The translations under genes and the position numbers were made by a program. Below the pieces are notes generated by a model. It was not told the origin of the DNA. It was given only the letters and a program-made list of their open reading frames with translations, and did no database searches. Below are positions 25,314-33,393 of a DNA stretch of 55,693 nucleotides, piece after piece. The stretch is from JAWOHX01 sp046484975 (lineage in GTDB: Bacteria; Bacillota; Clostridia; DUPQ01), in assembly GCA_046484975.1 (NCBI GenBank), contig JAWOHX010000045.1, forward strand, positions 1 to 55,693, written 5' to 3'. Numbering within the stretch: the first letter of the stretch is position 1; each line of letters opens with the position of its first letter.

Positions 25314-26246
25314 TCAAGCAATAACCTTGTCGATAAATGCCTTAACCGTATCCATGTATTCCTGGACATTCAGGGGGAAGGCCCCGGCATGAGCGCCCTG
25401 GTCAAACCATTTGATTTCCTTGACACTGGATGCCAGCCCGTCGTAGAGGTCCTGGGACATCTTCGGCGGGATATAGTCATCATCCCTGCAGTTGATGATG
25501 AGGACGGGGTTTGTGATCCGTTTTATTTTTGCCAGGATATCCACCTTTTTAAAATTGAATTTGAAAAGCAGTGTTGATACCAGGTTGGCTGATGTCATCA
25601 ATGCCTCCATCAGGAAATCCGGAAGGTTGATTTTTTCTTTTGCTCTATTCTTGACCTGCTCATAAATGTTGCTGTATGGGCAGTCCGCGATATAGAAGTC
25701 ACAATTGTCCTGGACACCGGATGCATAGCAGAGAAGGATTGCCGCACCCATGGACTCGCCGTGCAGGCCGAGGACATGGTTTTTTGGAGCATTCATGCGG
25801 ATGTGCTGGATGACTTTTTCAAGGTCATATTTCTCATAAAAGCCATAGGTCACCGTTTTCCCGCCGGAATTCCCATGGGCCCGGGCATCGAAGGCAAAGA
25901 CATGGAAGCCCATGGTGTGGTACAGATAAGCCAGGGATGACATGTAGTCCTTGTTGGTGGTGACGCCGTGGTTGAGAACGACATACCTGTTGCTGCCTTC
26001 CATTGGAATCTCCATGCACTCAAGGGGATATCCGTATGGGGATTGGATGGGAAAAATCTTCTTTTCCACATTCAAGAACCATGGTGATACCTTTTTCTTC
26101 CATTCCTCCGGGAATCTGGCGTTGTAGTCCGATTCCAGGTGATTACGGGGTTTCATTTTGATTTTGACTGTTTTCAGCGTGATGTACAGCCCCATGAAAC
26201 CCAGAATGACAATGATGATGAATACGACCCAAATAAAGATATTCAT
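25314..26246 (-). CDS. Membrane-anchored alpha/beta hydrolase
   Basis: The 310-residue protein begins with a single hydrophobic anchor (about 4-24), then an alpha/beta hydrolase fold: LNHGVTTNKDY, FDARAHGNSGG, the nucleophile elbow GLHGESMGAA, Asp in NCRDDDYIPP and His in DQGAHAGAF. This resembles the YqkD/BAAT-like clostridial hydrolases of unknown substrate. It follows the PHP gene by four bases and precedes dprA, so it ends the hydrogenase-linked regulatory operon or bridges it to dprA-topA. Nothing in the sequence indicates the substrate. Confidence 0.82.
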   Translation of the reverse strand: MNIFIWVVFIIIVILGFMGLYITLKTVKIKMKPRNHLESDYNARFPEEWKKKVSPWFLNVEKKIFPIQSPYGYPLECMEIPMEGSNRYVVLNHGVTTNKDYMSSLAYLYHTMGFHVFAFDARAHGNSGGKTVTYGFYEKYDLEKVIQHIRMNAPKNHVLGLHGESMGAAILLCYASGVQDNCDFYIADCPYSNIYEQVKNRAKEKINLPDFLMEALMTSANLVSTLLFKFNFKKVDILAKIKRITNPVLIINCRDDDYIPPKMSQDLYDGLASSVKEIKWFDQGAHAGAFPLNVQEYMDTVKAFIDKVIA

Positions 26247-26250
26247 GATT

Positions 26251-26943
26251 TCACTCCTTGCACCCCGGATACGTCAGTATGGCTTCCGGAAATGGCAACT
26301 TGCAGCGTTCCCGGGACAGGATTCCCTCAAGACGATGGGCATCCGAGGAATAAATGATGGGATAACCAAGCCCTTTGCATTGATTATATCCTCCCATATC
26401 CGTGATTTCAAGGTATTGGACGGGCAGATCCTCAGGAATGGCTCCCAGGTTGGTGAGGATGCTGTATGAATTTCTCTGTATATGGGCGGGGTACATGATG
26501 CCACCGATGGCTGTCAACATGTCTGCGGCCTGGTAGATGCCGATGTCCGCGGGAGCTGACAAAAGGCGCTCAACCTCATCCACGATGCAATCGGATTCGT
26601 CGAAGACAAGCTGGCGCCCGAATATGTCTGTCCGGTTGGAAGGAGAAGGCAGCCTTTTCCAGACATTCTCCTGCATTTCCAGTGCGCTCTCAATGTCTTT
26701 GAAAAGGCAGATGACATGGATTTCCTCGCTGGTCTCCAGTTCCATGCCTGGAATGAACTTGAGGCCTGCCTTTTTGGCGCATGTGGCCGTTGGAATGCAG
26801 TTCATCACGCTGTTGTGATCGGTAAGGGCGATGAGATGCAGGCCGTTCAGCACCGCCATCCGGACGATGTTGTTGGGAGTCATCTCTTCCTCCGCACATG
26901 GGGAAAGAGCGGAATGGATGTGGGTGTCCGCATACATTGCCAT
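26251..26943 (-). CDS. PHP-domain metal-dependent phosphoesterase
   Basis: The 230-residue protein starts with the PHP signature DTHIHSALSPC, continues with ALTDHNS, the Glu in PGMELETSEEIH, a His in YPAHIQR and ends with SSDAHRLE, giving the usual set of His/Asp/Glu metal ligands. PHP enzymes hydrolyse phosphate esters such as histidinol phosphate, nucleotide 3',5'-bisphosphates or DNA 3' ends. The ATG overlaps the stop of the DRTGG-like gene (TGATG), so it is translationally coupled to the sensory hydrogenase module. PHP genes recur next to this type of hydrogenase cluster in Clostridia as I recall; a role in making or destroying a small signal is an inference. Confidence 0.85.
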   Translation of the reverse strand: MAMYADTHIHSALSPCAEEEMTPNNIVRMAVLNGLHLIALTDHNSVMNCIPTATCAKKAGLKFIPGMELETSEEIHVICLFKDIESALEMQENVWKRLPSPSNRTDIFGRQLVFDESDCIVDEVERLLSAPADIGIYQAADMLTAIGGIMYPAHIQRNSYSILTNLGAIPEDLPVQYLEITDMGGYNQCKGLGYPIIYSSDAHRLEGILSRERCKLPFPEAILTYPGCKE

Positions 26944-27287
26944 CAGAAGGATCCGCCATGCATGAATGCCTGCATCCGTATGCACCCTTCATAAGTGGAA
27001 AAGGAAGTTGTAATGACAGGAACGCCCTCTTCTTCCGCTTTCAGCAAGGTTCTTTCTTCAGCATGCACCCCATGGGGAATTACGATGCAGGCCAGGTCGT
27101 TCAGCACTGCCACTGCCACCGTGTTCATGTGGGTCAGAATGGTGAACCAGGCATTTCCCTCCCTGGCATTGGCCATGACATGGCTCAGCAAGTCGCAGGC
27201 GAATCCTCCTGAAATTGTCCTGCCCGCATGTTCCCGGGCACACAGTATTTTTCCGTCAAGGGCTGCATTGAGGTCATTGACGGTCAT
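26943..27287 (-). CDS. DRTGG-like domain protein (second copy)
   Basis: The 114-residue protein resembles the DRTGG-domain protein 2 kb upstream: GGFACDLLSHVMAN aligns with its CGADLMSDVMAY, followed by a hydrophobic strand and AVLNDLACIVIPHG. DRTGG domains occur beside CBS domains and in phosphotransacetylase- and HPr-kinase-related proteins, and are thought to bind small ligands. Start overlaps the end of the sensory hydrogenase by 4 nt and stop overlaps the PHP start, so three genes are tightly coupled. Function unknown. Confidence 0.7.
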   Translation of the reverse strand: MTVNDLNAALDGKILCAREHAGRTISGGFACDLLSHVMANAREGNAWFTILTHMNTVAVAVLNDLACIVIPHGVHAEERTLLKAEEEGVPVITTSFSTYEGCIRMQAFMHGGSF

Positions 27288-28582
27288 TTTCCGGCCTTCC
27301 TTTCCTTTTTCAGCTGTTTCACCTCGTTTTCCAGATCCCTCACCTTTTCCTGCATCTCATGGAAGCAATTGGATTTTTTTGAAATCCCCCTGACGATGTC
27401 TTCCGCATGGGCATAACAACTCGGGGATCCGCAGGCTCCGCAGTCAAGCCCGGGAAGCTCCTGATGAATTTTCTGTATTTGATCAAGCTTTTTCATGGCT
27501 GTGGAGAGGTCATCGTCCAGTATCAGTACGGGGTTCTGACCGATTTCCTTTGTCCAGGTGTATTCATGCCAGTCTGAACAGAGGTTTTGTTCGCTGGTTT
27601 CCTCTGTTGAAGCAACCATCTGGTCCGTCAGGTATTTTCTTGCCATAAATGGATTTTCAATGGTCAGGGCGCCTCCCAGGCAACCTCCTGTGCAAGCCAG
27701 CGCTTCGATGAAAGAGACATCACCAAGAGAATCATCCTCAATTTTTTCCAGAATCCTGCAGACATCATGTATGCCATCGATGTACAGCTTCCGGGTAGAG
27801 CTCAGCAAGTCAGCCTCTCCCCCGCTTTTCGCCCAGGAAATGCCTTTCCTGCCGGACATGTGGATTTCTTCCTCATCTGCGGACATGGACCGAAGGTTCC
27901 TGAGGACTGGAAGGTAGATGTCGCTGACAGGTATGGTTTTGTCAACAGAAGAACGATCCTTCGTGTCCGGGGATCTCACGCTTGTCACTTTCGCCGGGCA
28001 TGGGGTGATAAAGAAAACACCCACATCGTGGTCCGAAACGCCATGCTCCTCCATTGCTTTCTTCCTGGCAATGCCAGCGGCGACCTCCATGGGGGATTCG
28101 AGCTTGATGATGTTTCCGATCAGGGAAGGAAACCGGACCTGGATGAGCCTGACCACGGCGGGACACGCCGAGGAAATGAGGGGGCGGGTCGTGTTGTGCT
28201 GCCTGATGTAGTCCTCCGTGGCTAAGGATACCAGCTCCGCGGCAAGGGATACATCATATACCATGTCAAAGCCCAGTTCCTTGATGGCTGCGAGGATCCG
28301 AATCCTGGGATAACATGAATCAAATTGTCCATATACTGAAGGGGCAGGTATGGCGACCCTGTATTTGTAGTCCTGAAGATCTGACAAGCTGTCCGCGACA
28401 GCTTTTTTGGCATGGTGGGGACAGATCCGGATGCATTCCCCACAGTCGATGCATCGTTCAGGAAGAATGAGAGCCTTGCCGTCCCTCACCCTGATGGCTT
28501 CCGTGGGGCAGTTTTTTATGCACTGGGTGCAAGCCTTGCATTTGTCCTTGTCAAGTGTCACGGAATGAAAATATATTTCCAT
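27284..28582 (-). CDS. Putative sensory [FeFe]-hydrogenase (HydS-like) with C-terminal FeS domain
   Basis: The 432-residue protein has two N-terminal [4Fe-4S] motifs (Cys15/18/21/25 and 44/47/50/54), a hydrogenase large-subunit domain and a C-terminal C-x2-C-x4-C-x16-C cluster motif (Cys381/384/389/406) followed by a short coiled coil (407-430). H-cluster signatures are present but altered: SSACPAVV (Cys140), TPCPAK (Cys195), CTGGCLGG (Cys297, Cys301). In the first, Ala stands where catalytic enzymes have the proton-relay Cys of TSCCP; the second lacks the MPCxxKxxE Glu context. These are traits of group C/D sensory hydrogenases such as Thermotoga HydS. It lies between an RsbW-like ATPase and a DRTGG-like/PHP pair, so I infer H2 or redox sensing, not bulk catalysis. 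Confidence 0.85.
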   Translation of the reverse strand: MEIYFHSVTLDKDKCKACTQCIKNCPTEAIRVRDGKALILPERCIDCGECIRICPHHAKKAVADSLSDLQDYKYRVAIPAPSVYGQFDSCYPRIRILAAIKELGFDMVYDVSLAAELVSLATEDYIRQHNTTRPLISSACPAVVRLIQVRFPSLIGNIIKLESPMEVAAGIARKKAMEEHGVSDHDVGVFFITPCPAKVTSVRSPDTKDRSSVDKTIPVSDIYLPVLRNLRSMSADEEEIHMSGRKGISWAKSGGEADLLSSTRKLYIDGIHDVCRILEKIEDDSLGDVSFIEALACTGGCLGGALTIENPFMARKYLTDQMVASTEETSEQNLCSDWHEYTWTKEIGQNPVLILDDDLSTAMKKLDQIQKIHQELPGLDCGACGSPSCYAHAEDIVRGISKKSNCFHEMQEKVRDLENEVKQLKKERKAGK

Positions 28583-28603
28583 TGCATTCCTTTCCGCAGG
28601 GTT

Positions 28604-29014
28604 CTATCCCTTCAAAGATATCATGATTTCCAGGGTGGTGCCCTTTCCGACCTCTGTCCGGATGTCAAGGCAATCTGAGTGTCTCTTGATATTGGGCAGT
28701 CCCATCCCCGCGCCGAATCCCTTTTCCCTCACCGCATCGCTGGCTGTGGAATAGCCTTCCTGCATGGCAAGTCCAACATCAGGAATCCCAGGCCCGTTGT
28801 CAGAAACCCGAATCAGGATCTTATGGCTGCAGATTTCAATTTCCGCCCGGCCTCCCTGACCATGTATCACCGCATTCATTTCCGCCTCGTACATGGAAAT
28901 GGCCGCTTTCCTGACGATTTCTGGAGGTATGCCAAGTTGCCGGAACACTTTCTTGGCATTGCTGGAGGCTTCCCCGGCAAAATTGAAGTCATCCGCCGGG
29001 ATCACATAGGACAT
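28604..29014 (-). CDS. RsbW-like ATP-binding regulatory protein (GHKL ATPase)
   Basis: The 136-residue protein is essentially one GHKL ATPase domain: N-box in YEAEMNAVIHG, G1 box SDNGPGIPD, and G2 box KGFGAGMGLPNIKRHSD. There is no phospho-acceptor His domain, so it matches anti-sigma/serine-kinase types (RsbW, SpoIIAB) more than sensor kinases. It lies 8 nt after the DRTGG gene and 21 nt before the sensory hydrogenase. The partner, an anti-anti-sigma factor or a protein substrate, is not encoded nearby. The upstream open frame extends past this ATG but would overlap the DRTGG gene entirely. Confidence 0.82.
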   Translation of the reverse strand: MSYVIPADDFNFAGEASSNAKKVFRQLGIPPEIVRKAAISMYEAEMNAVIHGQGGRAEIEICSHKILIRVSDNGPGIPDVGLAMQEGYSTASDAVREKGFGAGMGLPNIKRHSDCLDIRTEVGKGTTLEIMISLKG

Positions 29015-29021
29015 GGAATAC

Positions 29022-29372
29022 TTAGTGGTTGTTAATGACACCAAGTCCTCCCTTATACAGCTTCCCACAGGCGATATACATGGGATATCTCGTGGCGAGA
29101 ACCGTAATTTTGTTTTCCTGGGCCAGCTCAACGATCCGCTTCTCCGGTACCTTTCCCCGTATGAACACGACCACATTGATATCCATCATCTCCGCCGTGC
29201 GGATAACCTGCGGATTCATGAGGCCCGTCAAAAGGACCACGTTCTCTTTTACATAGGCCATGACGTCGCTCATCAGGTCGGCGCCACATGCCATTTGGAT
29301 GTCCATGTCCAGGTCAGGGTCATCGGTCAGGACATCCGCGTCCAGCAGTATCATCAGTTCCCTCAGCTTCAT
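29022..29372 (-). CDS. DRTGG-domain protein (first gene of the sensory module)
   Basis: The 116-residue protein is a single DRTGG domain: LRELMILLDADVLT, then ACGADLMSDVMAYVKENVVLLTGLMNPQVIRTAEMMD and a beta-strand rich end with GGLGVI. DRTGG domains are ligand-binding modules of uncertain specificity. GAGGTG six nucleotides before the ATG sets the start. It is the first gene behind a terminator/promoter pair, so it leads the sensory operon (DRTGG, RsbW-like, HydS-like, DRTGG-like, PHP). Confidence 0.82.
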   Translation of the reverse strand: MKLRELMILLDADVLTDDPDLDMDIQMACGADLMSDVMAYVKENVVLLTGLMNPQVIRTAEMMDINVVVFIRGKVPEKRIVELAQENKITVLATRYPMYIACGKLYKGGLGVINNH

Positions 29373-29390
29373 TTGATTCACCTCAAAAGG

Positions 29391-29396
29391 ATTATA
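29391..29396 (-). promoter_or_regulatory. Candidate -10 of the sensory-module promoter
   Basis: Minus-strand TATAAT 18 nt before the DRTGG start, directly behind the hydA terminator. The -35 region at 17 nt reads TTTTCC, a poor match that overlaps the terminator T-run. Confidence 0.45.
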
Positions 29397-29414
29397 TCAT
29401 CATTCCACCGGATG

Positions 29415-29443
29415 GAAAAGAAAAGCGGCCTTTCTGGCCGCCT
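29415..29443 (-). terminator. Intrinsic terminator between hydA and the sensory module
   Basis: Minus-strand stem GCGGCC-AGAAA-GGCCGC followed by TTTTCTTTT, 5 nt after the hydA stop. It separates the catalytic hydrogenase operon from the downstream sensory genes, though read-through is possible. Confidence 0.8.
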
Positions 29444-29447
29444 TCCC

Positions 29448-31196
29448 TTATTCCTCCGGATAATTGTCCTTTGGTTCATAATGGGTGTGCAGCAGCTCAT
29501 GGGCGATATGGCTTCCGGGTTTTCCCAGGAACTCTTTATACAGTCTTTTCACATTTTCATTCTCATGGGACTTTCTGACGGAGAGGCTCCGGTCCTCCTC
29601 ATATATGGCCTTCGCCCTTTCCTTTGACAGATTGGTCCAGTTCCTGACGCCTGCAGGCTGGATGGGCTGGCCTCCCCCGGTCACACATCCTCCCGGACAG
29701 GCCATGATTTCTATGAAGTCATAGCTCTTTTTTCCTGATTGCACATCCTTCATCAGTTTCTTGGCGTTTCCTGTCCCGTGGGCTACGGCGGCGCGGATGA
29801 CTTTGTCCCCGATACGCACATTAGCCTCCTTGATTCCTTCCGTTCCCCTGACGGCGTTGATTTCTATCTCCTCAAGCGGTTTTCCGGTGACAAGCTCATG
29901 GACGGTCCGAATGGCTGCCTCCATCACTCCCCCGGTGGCGCCGAATATAGCGCCGGCACCGGAGGCATCCCCCATGGGATGGTCGAAGTGCTCGCTTTCA
30001 GAGTTGCGAAAATCAATCCCCGACTCACGGATCATCCTGGCGATTTCCCTGGTGGTCACCACGATGTCCACATCCATATATCCTTCGCGTCCCATCTCTT
30101 TTCTTTTTGCCTCATATTTTTTTGCGGTGCAGGGCATGATGGAAACCACCACGATGTCTTTTGGATGGATGCCCATCTTATCGGCATAATATGTCTTCAG
30201 GATTGCACCGAACATCTGTTGGGGGGATTTGCAGGAGGAAAGGTTTGGAATGAATTCCGGGAAATTATGTTCACAGAACTTGATCCATCCCGGGCTGCAG
30301 GAGGTAATCAATGGCAACGGCCCGTTGTTCTCAAGCCTTTTCAGAAGTTCCGTGCCTTCTTCCATGATGGTCAGGTCTGCGGCGGTGTTTGTGTCGAAGA
30401 TTTTGTCAAACCCAAGTTTCCTCAACGAACCGATCAGGTTCTTCGTGACCCTGGATCCGATGGGATAACCGAATTCCTCCCCGATGGCAACCCGTACCGC
30501 AGGAGCGACCTGACAGACAACATGCTTGGTCTTGTCATTGATGGCATCCCACACCTTGTCGGAATCGTCCTTGATCTGAAGGGCTCCCACGGGGCATGCG
30601 GTGATGCACTGGCCACAGTTGATGCATGGGGTATCCGAGAGTTTCATTTTGAACGGGGAATGGATCGCTGATTTGAAGCCCCTGTTCGTGGTGTCGATGA
30701 CAGAAACCTGCTGGATGTTCTTGCATACATTGATGCATCTTCTGCAGAGGATGCACTTGTTGTTGTCCCGGATGATGGAAGGCGACAGGGATTCTATGGG
30801 ATACACGTTCTGCTCCCCCTCAAAGGGCAGGTCCCTGATGTTGAATTTCTCCGCAAGGGCCTGCAGCTCACATTTCAGGTTCCGTATGCAGGTCAGACAG
30901 CTCCGGTTGTGGTTGGACAGGATGAGTTCCAGGGTGGTCCTTCTGGCCTGACGGATGTTTTCCGAATTGGTGGTCACTACCAGTCCTTCGGATACGGGAT
31001 ACACGCAGGAGGCTTGCAGTCCCTTGATTCCCTTGATCTCCACCAGGCAGATCCTGCAGGCGCCGATTTCGTTGATCCCCTTCAGATAGCACAGGGTGGG
31101 GATATCGATCTTCGCTTCCCGTGCCGCCTGCAGCACCGTGATGTTCCCCGGCACCTCAAGCTTGATCCCATCTATGGAAATATGTATGTTTTTCAT
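29448..31196 (-). CDS. hydA: NAD-linked [FeFe]-hydrogenase catalytic subunit HydA
   Basis: Reduces protons to H2 at the H-cluster. The 582-residue protein has an N-terminal [2Fe-2S] ferredoxin domain (Cys36/47/50/64), a His-Cys3 [4Fe-4S] site (His96, Cys100/103/109), two [4Fe-4S] motifs (148/151/154/158 and 191/194/197/201), and the H-domain with TSCSPGW (Cys300), MPCTAKKYE (Cys356) and MACPGGCVTGGGQP (Cys500/504), then the small-subunit-like C-terminus. The TSC-S-PGW form of motif 1, with Ser after the Cys, is as I recall common in trimeric NAD(P)-linked enzymes (HndD type). GGGAGG precedes the ATG at 31196. With HydB and HydC it would form the electron-confurcating NADH/ferredoxin enzyme or an NADH-dependent variant. 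Confidence 0.95.
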   Translation of the reverse strand: MKNIHISIDGIKLEVPGNITVLQAAREAKIDIPTLCYLKGINEIGACRICLVEIKGIKGLQASCVYPVSEGLVVTTNSENIRQARRTTLELILSNHNRSCLTCIRNLKCELQALAEKFNIRDLPFEGEQNVYPIESLSPSIIRDNNKCILCRRCINVCKNIQQVSVIDTTNRGFKSAIHSPFKMKLSDTPCINCGQCITACPVGALQIKDDSDKVWDAINDKTKHVVCQVAPAVRVAIGEEFGYPIGSRVTKNLIGSLRKLGFDKIFDTNTAADLTIMEEGTELLKRLENNGPLPLITSCSPGWIKFCEHNFPEFIPNLSSCKSPQQMFGAILKTYYADKMGIHPKDIVVVSIMPCTAKKYEAKRKEMGREGYMDVDIVVTTREIARMIRESGIDFRNSESEHFDHPMGDASGAGAIFGATGGVMEAAIRTVHELVTGKPLEEIEINAVRGTEGIKEANVRIGDKVIRAAVAHGTGNAKKLMKDVQSGKKSYDFIEIMACPGGCVTGGGQPIQPAGVRNWTNLSKERAKAIYEEDRSLSVRKSHENENVKRLYKEFLGKPGSHIAHELLHTHYEPKDNYPEE

Positions 31197-31208
31197 GTTC
31201 ATCCTCCC

Positions 31209-33002
31209 TTAATTCCTGTCGATGGCCTTGAAAGGACAGGCTTCGATGCAGGCGCCGCATTTGATGCAGACGGTTTTGTCAATGGTGTGTGGATTTCTGA
31301 TTTCTCCTGCAATGGCATTGACAGGGCAGACCTTTTTGCAGAGGGAGCATCCCCTGCACAGATCCTCGATCACGGTGTAGGTGAGAAGATTTTTGCACAC
31401 CCCGGCGGAACAGACCTTGTCAAAGATATGTTCCTCGTATTCCTTCCTGAAATATTTCAATGTGGAGAGCACGGGATTCGGAGCTGTTTTGCCAAGGCCG
31501 CAAAGGGAAGCCTCCGTGATTGTCTTGGCAAGGGATTCCAGCTTCTTCAGGTCACTGGCCTCCCCATTGCCTGCAGTGATTTTTTCCAGAATCTCGTACA
31601 TTCTTTTGGTGCCGATCCTGCAGGGAGGACATTTCCCGCAGGACTCATCCACGGTGAACTCCAGAAAGAACCTGGCGATGTCCACCATGCAGGTGTCCTC
31701 ATCCATGACGATGAGTCCCCCGGAACCCATCATGGAACCCAACGCAAGAAGGGTGTCATATTCAATGGGTACATCCAGGTGTTCCGTCGGAATGCAGCCC
31801 CCTGAGGGCCCGCCGGTCTGTGCGGCCTTGAAGCGCTTGCCTCCCGGGATCCCGCCGCCGATGTCATATACGATTTCCCGGAGGGTGGTTCCCATGGGAA
31901 TCTCCACGAGTCCGGTATTGTTGATTTTTCCGCCGATGGCAAATACCTTGGTCCCCTTGCTACGGGTCGTCCCGATGGAAGTGAACCATTCCGCACCTTT
32001 GTTGATGATGATGGGGATGTTGGCGAAGGTCTCCACATTGTTGAGGATGGTAGGTTTCCCGAAGAGCCCTTTGTCAGAGGGGAATGGTGGTTTTGGTCTT
32101 GGTTCGCCTCTTTTCCCTTCGATGGAGACCATCAATGCGGTTTCTTCCCCACAGACGAAGGCGCCTGCACCAAGACGAAGCTCGATGTCAAAATCAAAAC
32201 CTGTGCCCAGGATGTTTTTACCAATCAGGCCATATTCCTTTGCCTGTTCCAGGGCAATCCCGAGCCGGTTCACGGCGATGGGGTATTCCGCCCTGATGTA
32301 CACATAACCCTGTGTCGAGCCGATGGCATAGCCTGAGATTGCCATGGCTTCCAGGATGGAATGGGGATCCCCTTCCAGGAGACTTCTGTCCATGAAGGCT
32401 CCCGGGTCCCCTTCATCCGCATTGCAGCAGACATATTTGACATCGCTTTTTGAGTCGGATGCAAACTGCCATTTCAAGCCAGTGGGAAACCCGCCGCCGC
32501 CCCTGCCCCTCAGCTGGGATTTTTTAACGAGGTCGATGACTTCCTGAGGCTTCATTTCGGTCAGGACCTTGGTCAGGGCCAAGTAACCGTCTTTTGCAAT
32601 GTACTCGTCAATGTTCTCGGGATTGATGACACCGCAGTTTCTCAGTGCGATCCTCATCTGCTTCTGGAAGAAGTTCACATTGTCCAGTGAGTTGAAGGCA
32701 TCCTGGGCTTCCTTGTCTCCGGCCAGAAGGCGCTTTACAATCCTTCCCTTCACCAGGTGTTCTTCGACGATTTCTTCCACGTCCTCCGGGGCGACCCTCA
32801 CATACATGGCGCCTTCAGGATATATCATGACGATGGGGCCCTCGGCACACAGGCCGAAACACCCTGTCCTGATAATCATAATTTCATCAGAAATGTTTTT
32901 CTCTGCCGTATGCTTTTTGAAATGATCCAGGATGGCTTCAGATTTTGATGAAGTGCATCCCGTGCCGCCGCATACCAGCACATGAGCTCTGTAAAAGTGC
33001 AT
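31209..33002 (-). CDS. hydB: Hydrogenase diaphorase subunit HydB (NuoF-like)
   Basis: Carries FMN and binds NADH. The 597-residue protein has an N-terminal thioredoxin-like [2Fe-2S] domain (Cys11/16/48/52), the NuoF core with the glycine-rich GRGGGGFPTG (166-175), ADEGDPGAFMDRS and GAGAFVCGEETALM, an SLBB domain, the C-terminal NuoF [4Fe-4S] motif ESCGKCPPCRIGT and two more ferredoxin-type motifs at the C-terminus (CRGCSLCKKVCP, CIKCGACIEACP). This is the full HydB layout used in bifurcating enzymes. A GGAGG seven bases before the ATG sets the start. Adjacent to hydA by 12 nt. Confidence 0.95.
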   Translation of the reverse strand: MHFYRAHVLVCGGTGCTSSKSEAILDHFKKHTAEKNISDEIMIIRTGCFGLCAEGPIVMIYPEGAMYVRVAPEDVEEIVEEHLVKGRIVKRLLAGDKEAQDAFNSLDNVNFFQKQMRIALRNCGVINPENIDEYIAKDGYLALTKVLTEMKPQEVIDLVKKSQLRGRGGGGFPTGLKWQFASDSKSDVKYVCCNADEGDPGAFMDRSLLEGDPHSILEAMAISGYAIGSTQGYVYIRAEYPIAVNRLGIALEQAKEYGLIGKNILGTGFDFDIELRLGAGAFVCGEETALMVSIEGKRGEPRPKPPFPSDKGLFGKPTILNNVETFANIPIIINKGAEWFTSIGTTRSKGTKVFAIGGKINNTGLVEIPMGTTLREIVYDIGGGIPGGKRFKAAQTGGPSGGCIPTEHLDVPIEYDTLLALGSMMGSGGLIVMDEDTCMVDIARFFLEFTVDESCGKCPPCRIGTKRMYEILEKITAGNGEASDLKKLESLAKTITEASLCGLGKTAPNPVLSTLKYFRKEYEEHIFDKVCSAGVCKNLLTYTVIEDLCRGCSLCKKVCPVNAIAGEIRNPHTIDKTVCIKCGACIEACPFKAIDRN

Positions 33003-33030
33003 GTCCGTTCCTCCGTTCCTTCCTTACTTA

Positions 33031-33393
33031 CTATTCTTCCGAACCTATGGTGAATTCCTTGCATACCATATTGTTGATGATATGGTCGTTCACCACCTTG
33101 ACCGCTTTTTCCGGGGTCATCTTCACATATGTCACCTTCGTCCCGTCGGCATTGATGACCTCAACCATGGGTTCCAGCCTGCATACGCCAATGCACCCGG
33201 TGATGTTCACGGGGATATTGCTGTTTCGTTTTTTCAATTCCTCAAGGAACGCCCTCATGACAGGCCGGGCTCCGGCGGCGATCCCGCAGGTGGCCATGCC
33301 GATGATGATGCGCATGCCTCCGTTATTGTCCCGCATGGACATTTCATCCTGTGTCTTTTTTCTGATTGCTTCCAGTTCAGCGATGGACTTCAT
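33031..33393 (-). CDS. Thioredoxin-like [2Fe-2S] ferredoxin-fold protein (HydD-like)
   Basis: The 120-residue protein resembles the small (2Fe-2S) subunit found in hyd and hnd operons: GMATCGIAAGARPV (Cys36) and TGCIGVCRLEP (Cys67, Cys71) in a thioredoxin-like fold. Only three Cys lie in the expected area, with a fourth at the C-terminal region (VCKEF). In Thermoanaerobacter-type clusters the comparable gene is called hydD, and the protein co-purified with the hydrogenase. Start (GGAGG upstream) overlaps the end of the HATPase gene by 17 nt, so translation is coupled. Confidence 0.85.
   Translation of the reverse strand: MKSIAELEAIRKKTQDEMSMRDNNGGMRIIIGMATCGIAAGARPVMRAFLEELKKRNSNIPVNITGCIGVCRLEPMVEVINADGTKVTYVKMTPEKAVKVVNDHIINNMVCKEFTIGSEE

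Noticed and set aside
28604..29176. Long N-terminal extension of the RsbW-like gene
   Set aside because: The first ~54 codons lie entirely within the DRTGG gene and look like its shadow; the ATG at 29014 begins the ATPase fold.
29448..31196. HydA motif TSCSPGW considered as a sign of an inactive enzyme
   Set aside because: As I recall this form is common in active trimeric NAD(P)-linked hydrogenases, and all other cluster motifs are complete.
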